From assembly GCF_025460805.1 (NCBI RefSeq), contig NZ_JAMXFJ010000004.1, positions 428,238 through 462,621 of the forward strand: DNA of 34,384 nt, read 5' to 3'. Position numbers and translations under genes: made by a program. The stretch comes from Microvirga sesbaniae (GTDB lineage: Bacteria > Pseudomonadota > Alphaproteobacteria > Rhizobiales > Beijerinckiaceae). The notes under the pieces are model-generated. The model had not been told where the DNA came from, searched no databases, and saw nothing but the letters and a program-made list of their open reading frames with translations. Below are positions 26,678 to 34,384 of the stretch, piece by piece. Position 1 is the first letter of the stretch; each line of letters begins with the position of its first letter.

Positions 26678-28192
26678 ATGGCCTCCCTGAGCCTTCGCAA
26701 TGTCACCGTCGTCGCCCAAACCCCCCTGTTCCGGAACCTGAACCTCGTCATCGGCCAGGGCGACCGCATCGGCCTCGTGGCCGCCAACGGAGCCGGAAAA
26801 TCGACCCTTCTGAAATGCCTCGCCGGCCTCACCGAGCCGACCGAGGGCGACATCATGCGCCCGCGCGGCCTGCGCGTCGCCCTTGTCGAGCAGGACGTTC
26901 CCGCCGGTCTCGCCGACCTGTCCCTGCACGACGTGCTGCTAAGGGCCCTGCCGGCGGGCGAGCGCGCGAGCCAGGACTGGCGCGTCGACATGGTGCTCGA
27001 CGAATTCGACGCCCCGGCCGATCTGCGCACCCGGCCCATGCGGGCGCTGAGCGGCGGCTGGCAGCGGCTCGCGCTGATCGCCCGCGCGTGGATCGCCGAG
27101 CCCGACCTTCTCCTCCTCGACGAGCCCACGAACCATCTCGATCTCGAAAAGCTCTTCACCCTGGAAGCCTGGATCAACCTGGCGGGTTTCACCGCCCCCA
27201 TCGTGGTGGCGAGCCACGACCGCGACTTCCTCGATGCCTGCACGACCAAGACCCTGTTCCTGCGGCCCGGGGAATCCGTCGCCTTCGCGCATCCCTACCG
27301 GCGCGCCCGCGCCCTGCTCGAGGAGCACGACGCGGCCGCCAAGACGCAGCGCGACAAGACCCTGCGCGAGGTCAAGCGCCTGCGCGAGAGCGCCCAGGAA
27401 CTGCGCAACGTGGGCATCAACAGCGGCAGCGATGCCGCGCAGGTGAAATCAGCCCAGATCCGGCGCCGGGCCGACGCGCTGGAGCAGAGCGCACGCTCCC
27501 TGCACCGGGAGCGGCCGGGCGAGATCCGGCTCGGCAACCGGGGCACCCATGCGCGGGTGCTCGTGGCGGTGGAGAACGTCGACGTCCTGGCCCCGGACGG
27601 GCGGCGGCTGTTCACGATTCCGAAGCTCGCCGTGGCGCAGGGCGACCGTGTCGTGGTGCTCGGCCGCAACGGTGCCGGCAAGTCGCAGTTCGTCCGGCTG
27701 CTGAACGCGGCGATGACCCGGCCGGAGCGCCTTCCGGGAATCCGCACGAGCCCGAGCCTCGCGCTCGGCTACGTGGACCAGGACATGGGACAATTGCCCG
27801 ACGGGAGCACGGCGCACGACTTCATCCTGTCGCGCTTCCGCCTCGGCGATCAGCGCAGCCGCGCCGTGCTGGCGGAGGCGGGCTTCTCCATCGACCGGCA
27901 GGGTCTTCCCATCGCCCGATTGTCACCGGGCCAGAAGGCGCGGCTCGGCCTCCTGGCGTTGCGCCTGTCCGCGCCCAACGTCTATCTCATGGACGAGCCC
28001 ACCAACCACGTGGACATCCCGGGCCGCGAGCAGTTGGAGGCGGAGATCCTCGAGACGCAGGCCACCTGCATCGTGGTGTCCCACGACCGGAGCTTCGTGA
28101 AAACCGTCGGGACCCGCTTCCTCCTCATCGACCGGGGCAGAATCCGCGAGATCGAGGGTCCGGAGGGGTTCTATGAGAGCTTGGCCGGGTGA
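26678..28192 (+). CDS. ABC-F family ATPase
   Basis: This 504-residue protein has two ABC domains and no membrane segments. Domain 1: Walker A AANGAGKS (35-42), signature LSGGW (124-128), LLLLDEPTNHLD (144-155). Domain 2: GRNGAGKS (about 329-336), signature LSPGQ (about 415) in place of LSGGQ, and DEPTNHVD (about 438-445). The linker of roughly 80 residues between them is rich in Arg, Lys and Glu and would be the tRNA-facing arm of ABC-F proteins. Members act on the ribosome, some as translation factors and some as antibiotic-protection proteins; which applies here is not known. It is not near a resistance gene. Confidence 0.88.
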   Translation: MASLSLRNVTVVAQTPLFRNLNLVIGQGDRIGLVAANGAGKSTLLKCLAGLTEPTEGDIMRPRGLRVALVEQDVPAGLADLSLHDVLLRALPAGERASQDWRVDMVLDEFDAPADLRTRPMRALSGGWQRLALIARAWIAEPDLLLLDEPTNHLDLEKLFTLEAWINLAGFTAPIVVASHDRDFLDACTTKTLFLRPGESVAFAHPYRRARALLEEHDAAAKTQRDKTLREVKRLRESAQELRNVGINSGSDAAQVKSAQIRRRADALEQSARSLHRERPGEIRLGNRGTHARVLVAVENVDVLAPDGRRLFTIPKLAVAQGDRVVVLGRNGAGKSQFVRLLNAAMTRPERLPGIRTSPSLALGYVDQDMGQLPDGSTAHDFILSRFRLGDQRSRAVLAEAGFSIDRQGLPIARLSPGQKARLGLLALRLSAPNVYLMDEPTNHVDIPGREQLEAEILETQATCIVVSHDRSFVKTVGTRFLLIDRGRIREIEGPEGFYESLAG

Positions 28193-28207
28193 GGGTCCAA
28201 TCCTCGA

Positions 28208-28296
28208 CGTCATCACCGGCCTCGTGCCGGTGATCCCGATCCGGACAGCCCCGTGCCCCAGCGATCGGGGCGGCCGGGACAAGCGAGCCCATGACG
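28208..28296 (+). repeat. Composite palindromic repeat, copy 4
   Basis: ATCACCGG and CCGGTGAT arms near 28212-28234, then CCCGATC, a spacer, GATCGGGG and a second hairpin ending with GCCCATGACG at 28296. It lies between the convergent ABC-F and L,D-transpeptidase genes, 16 bp after the ABC-F stop. Same orientation as copies at 17084 and 33048. Confidence 0.85.
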
Positions 28297-28311
28297 GGAG
28301 GTTGACCGGGC

Positions 28312-28845
28312 TCACCCCACGATCTCGATGCGCGTGTGCGGCCCGATCCGCTCCATGAGGCGGCGGATCATGCGACGCTCGACGGCCACGCAGCCCTCCG
28401 TGGGCAGGAATCCCGGGCGGGCGAGGTGAAGGAAGATGGCGCTGCCGCGGCCCTTCACGACCGGGCCGCGGTTCCACGCGATGTCGAGCACCACGTCGTA
28501 GAGATGGTCGTCCCGCCACATCCTCTCGTGGCCGGTCGGGCAGGGCAGGGGGACGAGGCGGTTATAGCGCCGGTCCCGCACGTCGTCCGACCAGCCGTCG
28601 GCGGGGCGGATGCACCTCAGGGCCAAGCCCGTCCTGGGGCGCGGGCCGTGATCAGGGCGGTAGAAGCCCTGCAGGATCCGGAACCGCCCGACCGGCGAGG
28701 CGCCGTCGCCCTCGCGCTTGGCCCGGCGCGTTCCGGAGCGGCCCAGCGCACAGGGCACGACGAGGTTGCCGGCTTCGAGACGCCCACGACAGTGGTCGAG
28801 CGGGGAGCGGAACACGCGGATGACATTGACGCGAGACGGTTTCAT
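28312..28845 (-). CDS. YkuD-type L,D-transpeptidase-family protein
   Basis: This family makes 3-3 cross-links in peptidoglycan or attaches proteins to it, using a cysteine. The 177-residue protein has GDGASPVGRFRI and the catalytic strand AIFLHLARPGFLPTEGCVAV, with the Cys in TEGCVAV and the conserved His in IFLH. No signal peptide is seen at the start MKPSRVNVIRV, unusual for an envelope enzyme; a longer in-frame form starting near 28908 also shows none. The start at 28845 has no strong ribosome-binding site. It is divergent from the response regulator at 29127. Confidence 0.8.
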   Translation of the reverse strand: MKPSRVNVIRVFRSPLDHCRGRLEAGNLVVPCALGRSGTRRAKREGDGASPVGRFRILQGFYRPDHGPRPRTGLALRCIRPADGWSDDVRDRRYNRLVPLPCPTGHERMWRDDHLYDVVLDIAWNRGPVVKGRGSAIFLHLARPGFLPTEGCVAVERRMIRRLMERIGPHTRIEIVG

Positions 28846-29126
28846 GGGCAGTGGAAGGGACGGAAGGTCCCTCTTGTTGTCAAGCTGGGAATGACTACTC
28901 TTATGCATCGAGCATGATCCAAAGCTCAAGGCTCGCGCCGACGGGCGCATCGTCGAGAACCTGAACCCGGTTTGCCGAACGATGCTCTCGCGTCAGGCGG
29001 CGATTTTCGATCCGGATCATGAGCGGTGACAGGAGGCGAATGAACCGGCCCGGGCATGTCCGGGTTCTTCGCTGTTTGAAGACCGCTCTCGCGACTTTCG
29101 CAGTCCATCGTGTTGAAGGGTTTGAG
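28846..29126. other. Gap between L,D-transpeptidase and response regulator
   Basis: This 281-bp divergent gap should hold both promoters. GAGCATGATCC at about 28911 and GGATCATGAGC near 29012 look like a diverged inverted repeat of the Rhizobiales interspersed type. No small gene or riboswitch was recognised, and no strong -35/-10 pair was assigned. Confidence 0.4.
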
Positions 29127-29813
29127 ATGTCGAATGCCAGCCGCCTCCTCGTCGTCGATGACGATCAGGACCTGCGCGACACCCTAGCCGAACAGCTCGG
29201 ATTCTATGACGAGTTTCAGGTTGCGACCGCCGAGACCGCCACGGGCGCCATCGATGCGGTGAAAGGGGACCGGATCGATCTTGCCATCATGGATGTGGGC
29301 CTGCCGGACATGGACGGGCGCGACGCGGTCAAGGTCATGCGCCAGAACGGCTTCCGCAGCCCGATCATCATGCTCACCGCCCAGGGATCGGACAGCGACA
29401 CCGTGATGGGCCTCGAGGCGGGGGCGAACGACTACGTGGTCAAGCCGTTCAAATTCGCCGTGCTGCTCGCCCGCATCCGGGCGCAGCTTCGGCAGTACGA
29501 GGCGAGCGAGGATGCGGTGTTCCAGATCGGGCCCTACATCTTCCGCCCAGGCTCGAAGCTGCTCACCACCGACAAGGGCTCCAAGCTCAAGCTGACGGAA
29601 AAGGAAACCGCGATCCTGCGCTACCTCTACCGGGCCGGCCAGTCCGTGGTCGGACGCGACACCCTGCTCACGGAGGTGTGGGGCTACAATTCCAACGTCA
29701 CCACCCACACCCTGGAAACGCATATCTACCGCCTGCGCCAGAAGATCGAGTCGGACCCGTCCAATGCCAGCATCCTGGTCACCGAGCCCGGCGGCTACAA
29801 GCTGATTCCCTGA
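29127..29813 (+). CDS. OmpR-family response regulator, probable CenR homologue
   Basis: The 228-residue protein has a receiver domain (acidic pocket Asp11-Asp13, phospho-Asp56 in IMDVGLPD, Thr84, Lys107) and a C-terminal winged-helix DNA-binding domain (KLTEKETAILRYLYRAGQ, HTLETHIYRLRQKIE). The start at 29127 follows GAAGGG and gives the usual N-terminus. The sequence strongly resembles, from memory, the CenR regulators of Rhizobiales that govern the cell envelope; no partner histidine kinase is adjacent. It is divergent from an L,D-transpeptidase and lies 6 bp before a cyclic-nucleotide-binding protein, so the two probably form an operon. Confidence 0.88.
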   Translation: MSNASRLLVVDDDQDLRDTLAEQLGFYDEFQVATAETATGAIDAVKGDRIDLAIMDVGLPDMDGRDAVKVMRQNGFRSPIIMLTAQGSDSDTVMGLEAGANDYVVKPFKFAVLLARIRAQLRQYEASEDAVFQIGPYIFRPGSKLLTTDKGSKLKLTEKETAILRYLYRAGQSVVGRDTLLTEVWGYNSNVTTHTLETHIYRLRQKIESDPSNASILVTEPGGYKLIP

Positions 29814-29819
29814 CCGGAC

Positions 29820-30314
29820 ATGGCGCTCGACGACGACATCGCCACGCTCAGCCGGGCTCCGCTGTTCAACCTGCTGGAGCGCGACGCCCTGCGCCTCGTG
29901 GCCTTCGCGTCGGAGAGCCGGACCTACCGGGAAGGCGACGTGCTGTTCAAGAAGGGTGACCGCTCGGACGGCGGCTACGTGGTGAGCCGCGGCGCCATCG
30001 CGCTCGACGCCAAGGACGACGGCTCGCCCGAGGCCTTCCTGGCCGGTCCCGGCGCCCTGATCGGGCAGGCGGCCCTGTTCGCCCGCATCGAGCGCCGCGC
30101 CACCGCCACGGCCCGCGAGCCCTCGGCCGTCATCCGGGTCACCCCGAGCCTCATGCGCCGGGTGCTGGAGGAGTTCCCGGACGCGGCCGCGGCCATCCAG
30201 GACGCGATGGCGGACGAGCTCGCCCGCCTCACGGAGGGCCTGGAGCGCGTCCGCCAGCAGCTCATCGCCATCGACGGCGGGGAGATTCCCCCGAAGGCGC
30301 CGGACGAGACGTAA
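29820..30314 (+). CDS. Single-domain cyclic-nucleotide-binding protein
   Basis: This 164-residue protein has a Crp-like nucleotide-binding domain: APLFNLLERDALRLVAF, then EGDVLFKKGDRSDGGYVVSRGAIAL, a beta-roll pattern around 35-75, and a helix near the end. There is no helix-turn-helix, kinase, channel or enzyme domain. The phosphate-binding cassette of true cAMP sites (an RxSxxxxE-like stretch) is not clearly seen; ALIGQAALF aligns with the place where GELAL would be. It may bind no nucleotide at all. It follows the response regulator by 6 bp and is convergent with a chemoreceptor, 11 bp away. Confidence 0.75.
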   Translation: MALDDDIATLSRAPLFNLLERDALRLVAFASESRTYREGDVLFKKGDRSDGGYVVSRGAIALDAKDDGSPEAFLAGPGALIGQAALFARIERRATATAREPSAVIRVTPSLMRRVLEEFPDAAAAIQDAMADELARLTEGLERVRQQLIAIDGGEIPPKAPDET

Positions 30315-30325
30315 GGGAAGGCCCC

Positions 30326-32038
30326 TTACGCCGCCTTGACGTCGCTCAGGAAGACGTCGACCTCGCGGCTCAGGTTCTCCGCGTAGCGGGCGAGCTCCTG
30401 GGCGGCGCCCAGGACCTGGGTGGCCGCAGCCCCCGTCTCGCCGGCCCCGTGCTTCACGCTCTCGATCGAGTCCGTCACCTGGCCGGTGCCGCGGGCGGCC
30501 TCCTGGACGCTGCGGGAGATCTCCCCCGTGGTGGCGCCCTGTTCCTCCATGGCGGCCGCGATCCCGGTCGAGATGGCCGAGATCTGGTCGATGATGGTCT
30601 GGATGCCGTGGATCGCCCCCACGGCCTCCTGGGTGGCGCCCTGGATCTGGGCGATCTGCGAGCCGATCTCGTCCGTGGCCTTGGCCGTCTGGGTCGCGAG
30701 GTTCTTCACCTCCGAGGCCACGACCGCGAAGCCCTTGCCGGCCTCGCCCGCGCGGGCCGCCTCGATGGTGGCGTTGAGCGCCAGCAGGTTGGTCTGGGCG
30801 GCCAGGTTGTTGATCAGGGTGATCACGTCGCCGATGCGCTCGGCGCTGCTGGAGAGGGCCTGCACGATGCCGTTGGTGCGCTTGGCGCTCTCGACCGCCT
30901 CGAAGGAGATCTGGGACGATTGATGGACCTGCCGGGCGATCTCCCGGATCGAGATCGACATCTCCTCGGTGGCCGCCGCGACGGTCTGCACGCTGCTCGA
31001 GGTCTGCTCGGCGGCCGCCGCCACGCTGACGGATTGCCGGTTGGTGCGGTCGGCCGTGCTCGTCATGGTCTGGGCGGTCGCCTCCATTTCCGTGGCCGCG
31101 GTGGCGAGCCCCTGGGTCAGGGCCGAGACATTGGCCTCGAACCGGCGGGTCAGCTCGTCCAGCTTGAGGGCGCGCTGCATCTTCGCGCCGCTCTCGGCGG
31201 CCTGCTCGACGGGGAGCCGCTGCCGCTCGGCCGCGTTCTCGCGGAAGATCTCCACGGCGCGGGCCATCTCGCCGATCTCGTTCCGGGCCGCCAGGTAGGG
31301 CACCGTCAGGGCGGTCTCGCCATGGGCCAGGCTCTTCATGGCCTCCGCGAGCTTCGGGATCGGGCGGAAGAGCATCCGGCCGGACAGGATTGCGGCCAGG
31401 GTCAGCACCAGGACGGCCGCCAGGGAGACCATTCCCATCTGCCACATGAGCCGGTTCGCCGAGGCTTCAAGGGCCGTCACCTGGAATCCGCTGCCGAGCA
31501 CGCCCAGCACCTGTCCGGACTGGCCGAAGACCGGCAGGTTCACCAGGAGATAGTCGGCTCCCAGGATGGAGGCCTTGCCCACATAGGTGCCGCCGGCCGA
31601 CACGATCGGGAAGACGACGCCGTTGCGGTCCATGGCGGTTCCGACCGCGCGGGACCCGTCGGGATTGCGCATGTTGGTGGCCCGGCGGATGAAGTTGCCG
31701 CTGGCCTTGTCCTTCACGAACAGGGTGGCCGGGGCCTGCGTGGCCTCCGCGATGCGGTCGGCGAGCTCGTCGCTGTAGAACACCGCGTCGTCGTTCACCG
31801 TGATGCCCGTGACCGCCCCGGCGGCGTCCTTCTTCACGCTCAGGCTGTCGATGGAGCCGCGCAGGATGCCCACGAAGGTGCGCACGTTGGACTGGAGCTG
31901 GGCGAGCGCCTTGGTCTCCACGTCCTGGCGGGTCCGAAGGGCGACAACCGCGAACAGCGCGGCGGCGGTCAGCACGACGAACGCCACCATGGCGGACGTG
32001 GTGAGATGGGAAAGCTTCCGGTTGGCGAGGAACTGCAC
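30326..32038 (-). CDS. Methyl-accepting chemotaxis protein with periplasmic Cache-type domain
   Basis: This 570-residue receptor has two transmembrane segments (about 15-35 and 200-222) flanking a periplasmic Cache-like domain (about 40-195; [37 protein letters not shown]), a HAMP domain (about 222-275) and a signalling domain. The hairpin tip [20 protein letters not shown] is intact and SSQ-type methylation helices flank it. The start is GTG at 32036-32038; AAGG lies about 9 bases upstream. No che genes are adjacent, so it is an orphan receptor. The ligand is unknown; Cache domains of this size often bind small carboxylates or amines. Confidence 0.92.
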   Translation of the reverse strand: MQFLANRKLSHLTTSAMVAFVVLTAAALFAVVALRTRQDVETKALAQLQSNVRTFVGILRGSIDSLSVKKDAAGAVTGITVNDDAVFYSDELADRIAEATQAPATLFVKDKASGNFIRRATNMRNPDGSRAVGTAMDRNGVVFPIVSAGGTYVGKASILGADYLLVNLPVFGQSGQVLGVLGSGFQVTALEASANRLMWQMGMVSLAAVLVLTLAAILSGRMLFRPIPKLAEAMKSLAHGETALTVPYLAARNEIGEMARAVEIFRENAAERQRLPVEQAAESGAKMQRALKLDELTRRFEANVSALTQGLATAATEMEATAQTMTSTADRTNRQSVSVAAAAEQTSSSVQTVAAATEEMSISIREIARQVHQSSQISFEAVESAKRTNGIVQALSSSAERIGDVITLINNLAAQTNLLALNATIEAARAGEAGKGFAVVASEVKNLATQTAKATDEIGSQIAQIQGATQEAVGAIHGIQTIIDQISAISTGIAAAMEEQGATTGEISRSVQEAARGTGQVTDSIESVKHGAGETGAAATQVLGAAQELARYAENLSREVDVFLSDVKAA

Positions 32039-32123
32039 GGGTATTTACCTTAGGAAAATCGTGCACAAGCCTTCGCAAAAAGCGGTTAAAAAGGTGTCAA
32101 GGAGCCACGGGCAGGGCGGCTTT

Positions 32124-32939
32124 TTACAGCTCCAGCACGGCCGTCACGGGGGCGTGGTCCGAGGGACGCTCCCAGCCGCGGGTCTCGCGGGTGACGTCGA
32201 TGGAGCGCAGGGTGCCGGCCATGCCCTTCGACAGCCAGACATGGTCGAGCCGGCGGCCCTTGTCGGCGGCCGCCCAGTCGGGCGAGCGGTAGCTCCACCA
32301 GGAATAGATCTTTTCGGGCTCGGGTCGCAGGACCCGCATGGCGTCGATCCACTCCGCCTCCTGGCGCAGCTCCTCCAGGGCCTCGGTCTCGACCGGGGTG
32401 TGGCTCACCACGTCGAGGAGCTGCTTGTGGCTCCAGACGTCGTGCTCGAGCGGCGCCACGTTAAGATCGCCCACGAGAATGGCCGGACCCGCGGTCGGCT
32501 TCGCGCGCCCGCCCCAGGAGCGCATCTCGGCCATGAAGTCGAGCTTGTGCCGGAATTTCTCGTTGAGCTCCGGATCCGGGATGTCGCCGCCGGCCGGCAC
32601 GTAGAAGTTATGGATCGTCAGGCCGGCCGCCGCCTTGGCCTCCCGGCTCAGGGTGACGGTGATGTGGCGCGCGTCCTGGCGTCCGCACATCTCCATCACG
32701 CTCGTCTCGGAGAACGGATAGCGGGACAGGATCGCGACCCCGTTATAGCCCTTCTGGCCCATATGGACCACGAAGGGATAGCCGAAGGCCTGCAGGTCCT
32801 TCAGGGGAAGTTTGTCATTCGGGCATTTGGTCTCCTGCAGGCATAGAATGTCGGGGCGGCGCTCCTTCAGGAAGCGGCCCACCTGGTCGAGGCGCAGGCG
32901 AACGGAATTGATGTTCCAGGTCGAGACGGTCAGTTGCAC
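32124..32939 (-). CDS. xth: Exodeoxyribonuclease III
   Basis: Xth is an AP endonuclease and 3'-5' exonuclease of base-excision repair. The 271-residue form starting at GTG 32939 (MQLTVSTWNINSVRLRLDQV) has Asn9, LQETK with Glu36, the Tyr-containing HNFYVPAGGD, GDLNVAPLEHDVW and a C-terminal SDHAPV, all of the EEP endonuclease active site. Length matches the family. A longer in-frame reading to 33179 runs through the composite repeat and is not supported. It is upstream of the chemoreceptor and downstream of lolA on the minus strand. Confidence 0.94.
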   Translation of the reverse strand: MQLTVSTWNINSVRLRLDQVGRFLKERRPDILCLQETKCPNDKLPLKDLQAFGYPFVVHMGQKGYNGVAILSRYPFSETSVMEMCGRQDARHITVTLSREAKAAAGLTIHNFYVPAGGDIPDPELNEKFRHKLDFMAEMRSWGGRAKPTAGPAILVGDLNVAPLEHDVWSHKQLLDVVSHTPVETEALEELRQEAEWIDAMRVLRPEPEKIYSWWSYRSPDWAAADKGRRLDHVWLSKGMAGTLRSIDVTRETRGWERPSDHAPVTAVLEL

Positions 32940-33047
32940 GGGAGGAGGCCCTTCGGAAGATCCCCTTCGGCTACGATAGATTCGCCCCGGAGGGAAGCGC
33001 GGTGTCGCCGTTCCGGTGGCGGACCGGTCGCCAATCCCGACTCCTCT

Positions 33048-33137
33048 CGTCATCACCGGGCTTGTCCTGGTGATCTCGGTCGGAAGAGCGCCGCGCCCCA
33101 AACGATCGGGATGGCCGGGACAAGCCCGGCCATGACG
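33048..33137 (+). repeat. Composite palindromic repeat, copy 5 (best preserved)
   Basis: First hairpin: ATCACCGGG and CCTGGTGAT (about 33052-33074). After a spacer, GATCGGGATGGCCGGG and CCCGGCCATGACG form the second, ending at 33137; this second arm is a near-perfect palindrome. It lies in the gap between the xth start (32939) and the lolA stop (33195), the only complete copy not between convergent genes. Confidence 0.88.
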
Positions 33138-33194
33138 TGGAAGCATGACGTGGAAGGGTGTCGTCTCCGAGGGTATCATCCCCGATGGCGCTCG

Positions 33195-34112
33195 CTACTT
33201 ATTCCCGCCGACCAGGATGTCGTACTGGATCTTGAACAGATCCTGGTCGATCCGGCGGCCGCGCTCGCTCCTGCCGAGCATCACCACCGTCTGGAAGCCC
33301 TGCGCGTCGACGATGCGCCACTGGTTCAGGGTCTCCACCTGGCTGTCGAACACCAGGACGATCCGCGAGGTGCCGCCGAGCGTCGAGGAATCCTCAAGGC
33401 TGATGCGCACGCCGTCGCCGTCGTTGGCGATGCCCGTGATCCGAATGTCCTGGCCGAGGTTCACCTGCTCGCGCAGGAGGAATTTCAGCGGCGTCTGGGA
33501 GATGGAATAGAGGTCCTGCGTCGCGAGCTTGCGGTCTCGCACGGCGACCGATCGCCCGTCGGCGATCACCTCGAGGGTGGCCGGCGGATCGTACTCGAAC
33601 CGCACCCGGCCGGGGCGCTGGAGATAGAGGGTGCCGCCCAGCCGGCGCCCGTCGCCGCCCACCTGGGTGAAATCGGCCACCAGGGTGGTCAGGTTCGTGA
33701 AATAGGCATTGGCCCGCGCCACCGCCTCGCCGTTCGGCAGCGGCTGGCGCAGGGCCACGGGCGTCTCCGCGGCGACGATGGGCCGGGAAGCGACCGCGAC
33801 CGGCCGCGGTTCCGGCGTCTGGCGGGGCTCCGCCGTCGCGGGCCGGCTCGGCGGGAGCGGCGCGGTGACGGCCAGAACCTGTTCCGCATTGGCCGGCCTC
33901 GGAATGACCGGGCGGGACGGCTGGGTCTCGGCCACGACAGGGATCGCCCGGTGGAACGAGGCGGTCGGCAGGTGCGGGAGCGACGGGCCGAAGCCCTGGC
34001 TCGCCGGACGGACGGGCGGGAGGATCAGGTCGATCGGAAAGGTCTGGCCCATGGCCGGCCAGGCGCCCGCGGAGAGCGCCGTCACCAGGCCGGCAAGAAG
34101 GACGGGACGCAT
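33195..34112 (-). CDS. LolA-family outer-membrane lipoprotein carrier protein
   Basis: LolA carries lipoproteins across the periplasm to the outer membrane. The 305-residue form starting at 34112 has a signal peptide (MRPVLLAGLVTALSAGAWPA, likely cleavage after AMG-Q near 22), then a Pro/Ala/Arg-rich linker to about residue 126, then the LolA beta-sheet domain (ANAYFTNLTTLVADFTQV, PGRVRFEYDPP, RKLATQDLYS, about 130-305). The linker is unusual: typical LolA is about 200 residues. An AAGGAG lies 10 bases before 34112; upstream in-frame ATGs exist (34136, 34196). Its position next to ftsK is the usual alphaproteobacterial order. Confidence 0.88.
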   Translation of the reverse strand: MRPVLLAGLVTALSAGAWPAMGQTFPIDLILPPVRPASQGFGPSLPHLPTASFHRAIPVVAETQPSRPVIPRPANAEQVLAVTAPLPPSRPATAEPRQTPEPRPVAVASRPIVAAETPVALRQPLPNGEAVARANAYFTNLTTLVADFTQVGGDGRRLGGTLYLQRPGRVRFEYDPPATLEVIADGRSVAVRDRKLATQDLYSISQTPLKFLLREQVNLGQDIRITGIANDGDGVRISLEDSSTLGGTSRIVLVFDSQVETLNQWRIVDAQGFQTVVMLGRSERGRRIDQDLFKIQYDILVGGNK

Positions 34113-34211
34113 CCGAATCGGTCTCCTTCGGACCATCATCATGGACGCTGCCCGGCCATTGGGAATGGCCCAGGAACGACGCAGGGCCGCGGCCAAGGTT
34201 CCGAGACCGCC

Positions 34212-34384
34212 TTAATCCTCTCCCATGCCCGGAGTTTCAAGCAGAATCTCGCGTTTGCCGGCATGGTTTGCGGGGCCGACGATGCCCTCGTTTTCCATGC
34301 GCTCCATGAGCGAGGCGGCGCGGTTGTAGCCGATCTGGAGCCGGCGCTGGATGTAGCTCGTCGAGGCCTTCTTGTCGCGCAGCA
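34212..34384 (-). CDS. ftsK: DNA translocase FtsK, C-terminal end (partial)
   Basis: The last 56 codons of a gene that continues beyond the window. The reading gives [20 protein letters not shown], then [20 protein letters not shown] and [16 protein letters not shown] and a TAA stop at 34212-34214. This is the winged-helix gamma domain that reads polar KOPS/FRS sequences to direct translocation to the terminus. [15 protein letters not shown] is almost invariant in FtsK. The stretch 34113-34211 between it and lolA has no recognised feature. Confidence 0.93.
   Translation of the reverse strand, partial: LRDKKASTSYIQRRLQIGYNRAASLMERMENEGIVGPANHAGKREILLETPGMGED

Noticed and set aside
29184..31445. 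753-codon minus-strand frame spanning three genes
   Set aside because: It runs antisense to the response regulator and cyclic-nucleotide gene and out of frame across the chemoreceptor; no continuous family match.
32088..32123. Terminator after xth
   Set aside because: Only a 4-bp stem could be formed near the T-rich stretches; not a convincing hairpin.
32940..33179. N-terminal extension of exonuclease III
   Set aside because: It would translate the palindromic repeat; the GTG at 32939 gives the conserved N-terminus.

Overview
The window looks like the replication-origin region of an alphaproteobacterial chromosome, most likely a high-GC Hyphomicrobiales (Rhizobiales) member of the Methylobacteriaceae/Microvirga kind. 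The order and family type are inferred from gene order (dnaQ-coaE-aroE-maf-ppsR, origin, hemE-hemJ-rho, then mnmE-mnmG-rsmG-parA-parB, holA-lptE-leuS), protein style and the interspersed palindromes; the genus is a guess. No rRNA or tRNA was found. Base 1 appears to be a contig end: bases 5-80 are almost pure C.

Left arm (81-3766, minus strand): five tightly packed housekeeping genes read away from the origin. They cover proofreading (dnaQ), CoA synthesis (coaE), the shikimate pathway (aroE), nucleotide sanitation (maf) and PEP-enzyme regulation (ppsR). The 379-bp gap 3767-4145 carries the hallmarks of an origin: a DnaA box, two perfect TTAA-N7-TTAA CtrA-type sites, dense GANTC (CcrM-type) sites and an AT-rich 8-bp-periodic element. 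Right of it, hemE-hemJ (haem) and rho (with a leader promoter and a strong terminator) read the other way.

7200-11000 is a less conserved patch. It holds a DMT-family exporter divergent from an Lrp/AsnC regulator, and a decayed DUF255/YyaL-type gene with two frameshifts, an internal deletion and two in-frame TAG codons. 11065-16937 is the tRNA-modification/segregation block mnmE, mnmG, rsmG, parA, parB. It has two perfect parS palindromes, one in the mnmE-mnmG gap and one inside the rsmG reading frame. leuS-lptE-holA follow on the minus strand.

21583-28192 is mixed: a PLP-homeostasis protein, two LysR-oxidoreductase pairs (LysR/SDR and AKR/LysR) and an ABC-F ATPase. 28312-34384 concerns the envelope and signalling: a YkuD-type L,D-transpeptidase divergent from an OmpR-family response regulator (CenR-like), a single-domain cyclic-nucleotide-binding protein just after it, a chemoreceptor, exonuclease III, a LolA-family protein with a long Pro-rich linker, and the last codons of ftsK.

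A composite palindromic repeat of about 90 bp occurs five times, four of them exactly between convergent genes. I do not see a phage, CRISPR array, IS element or clear defence system. The most interesting material is the origin architecture, the parS placement, the repeat family and the decaying DUF255 gene.
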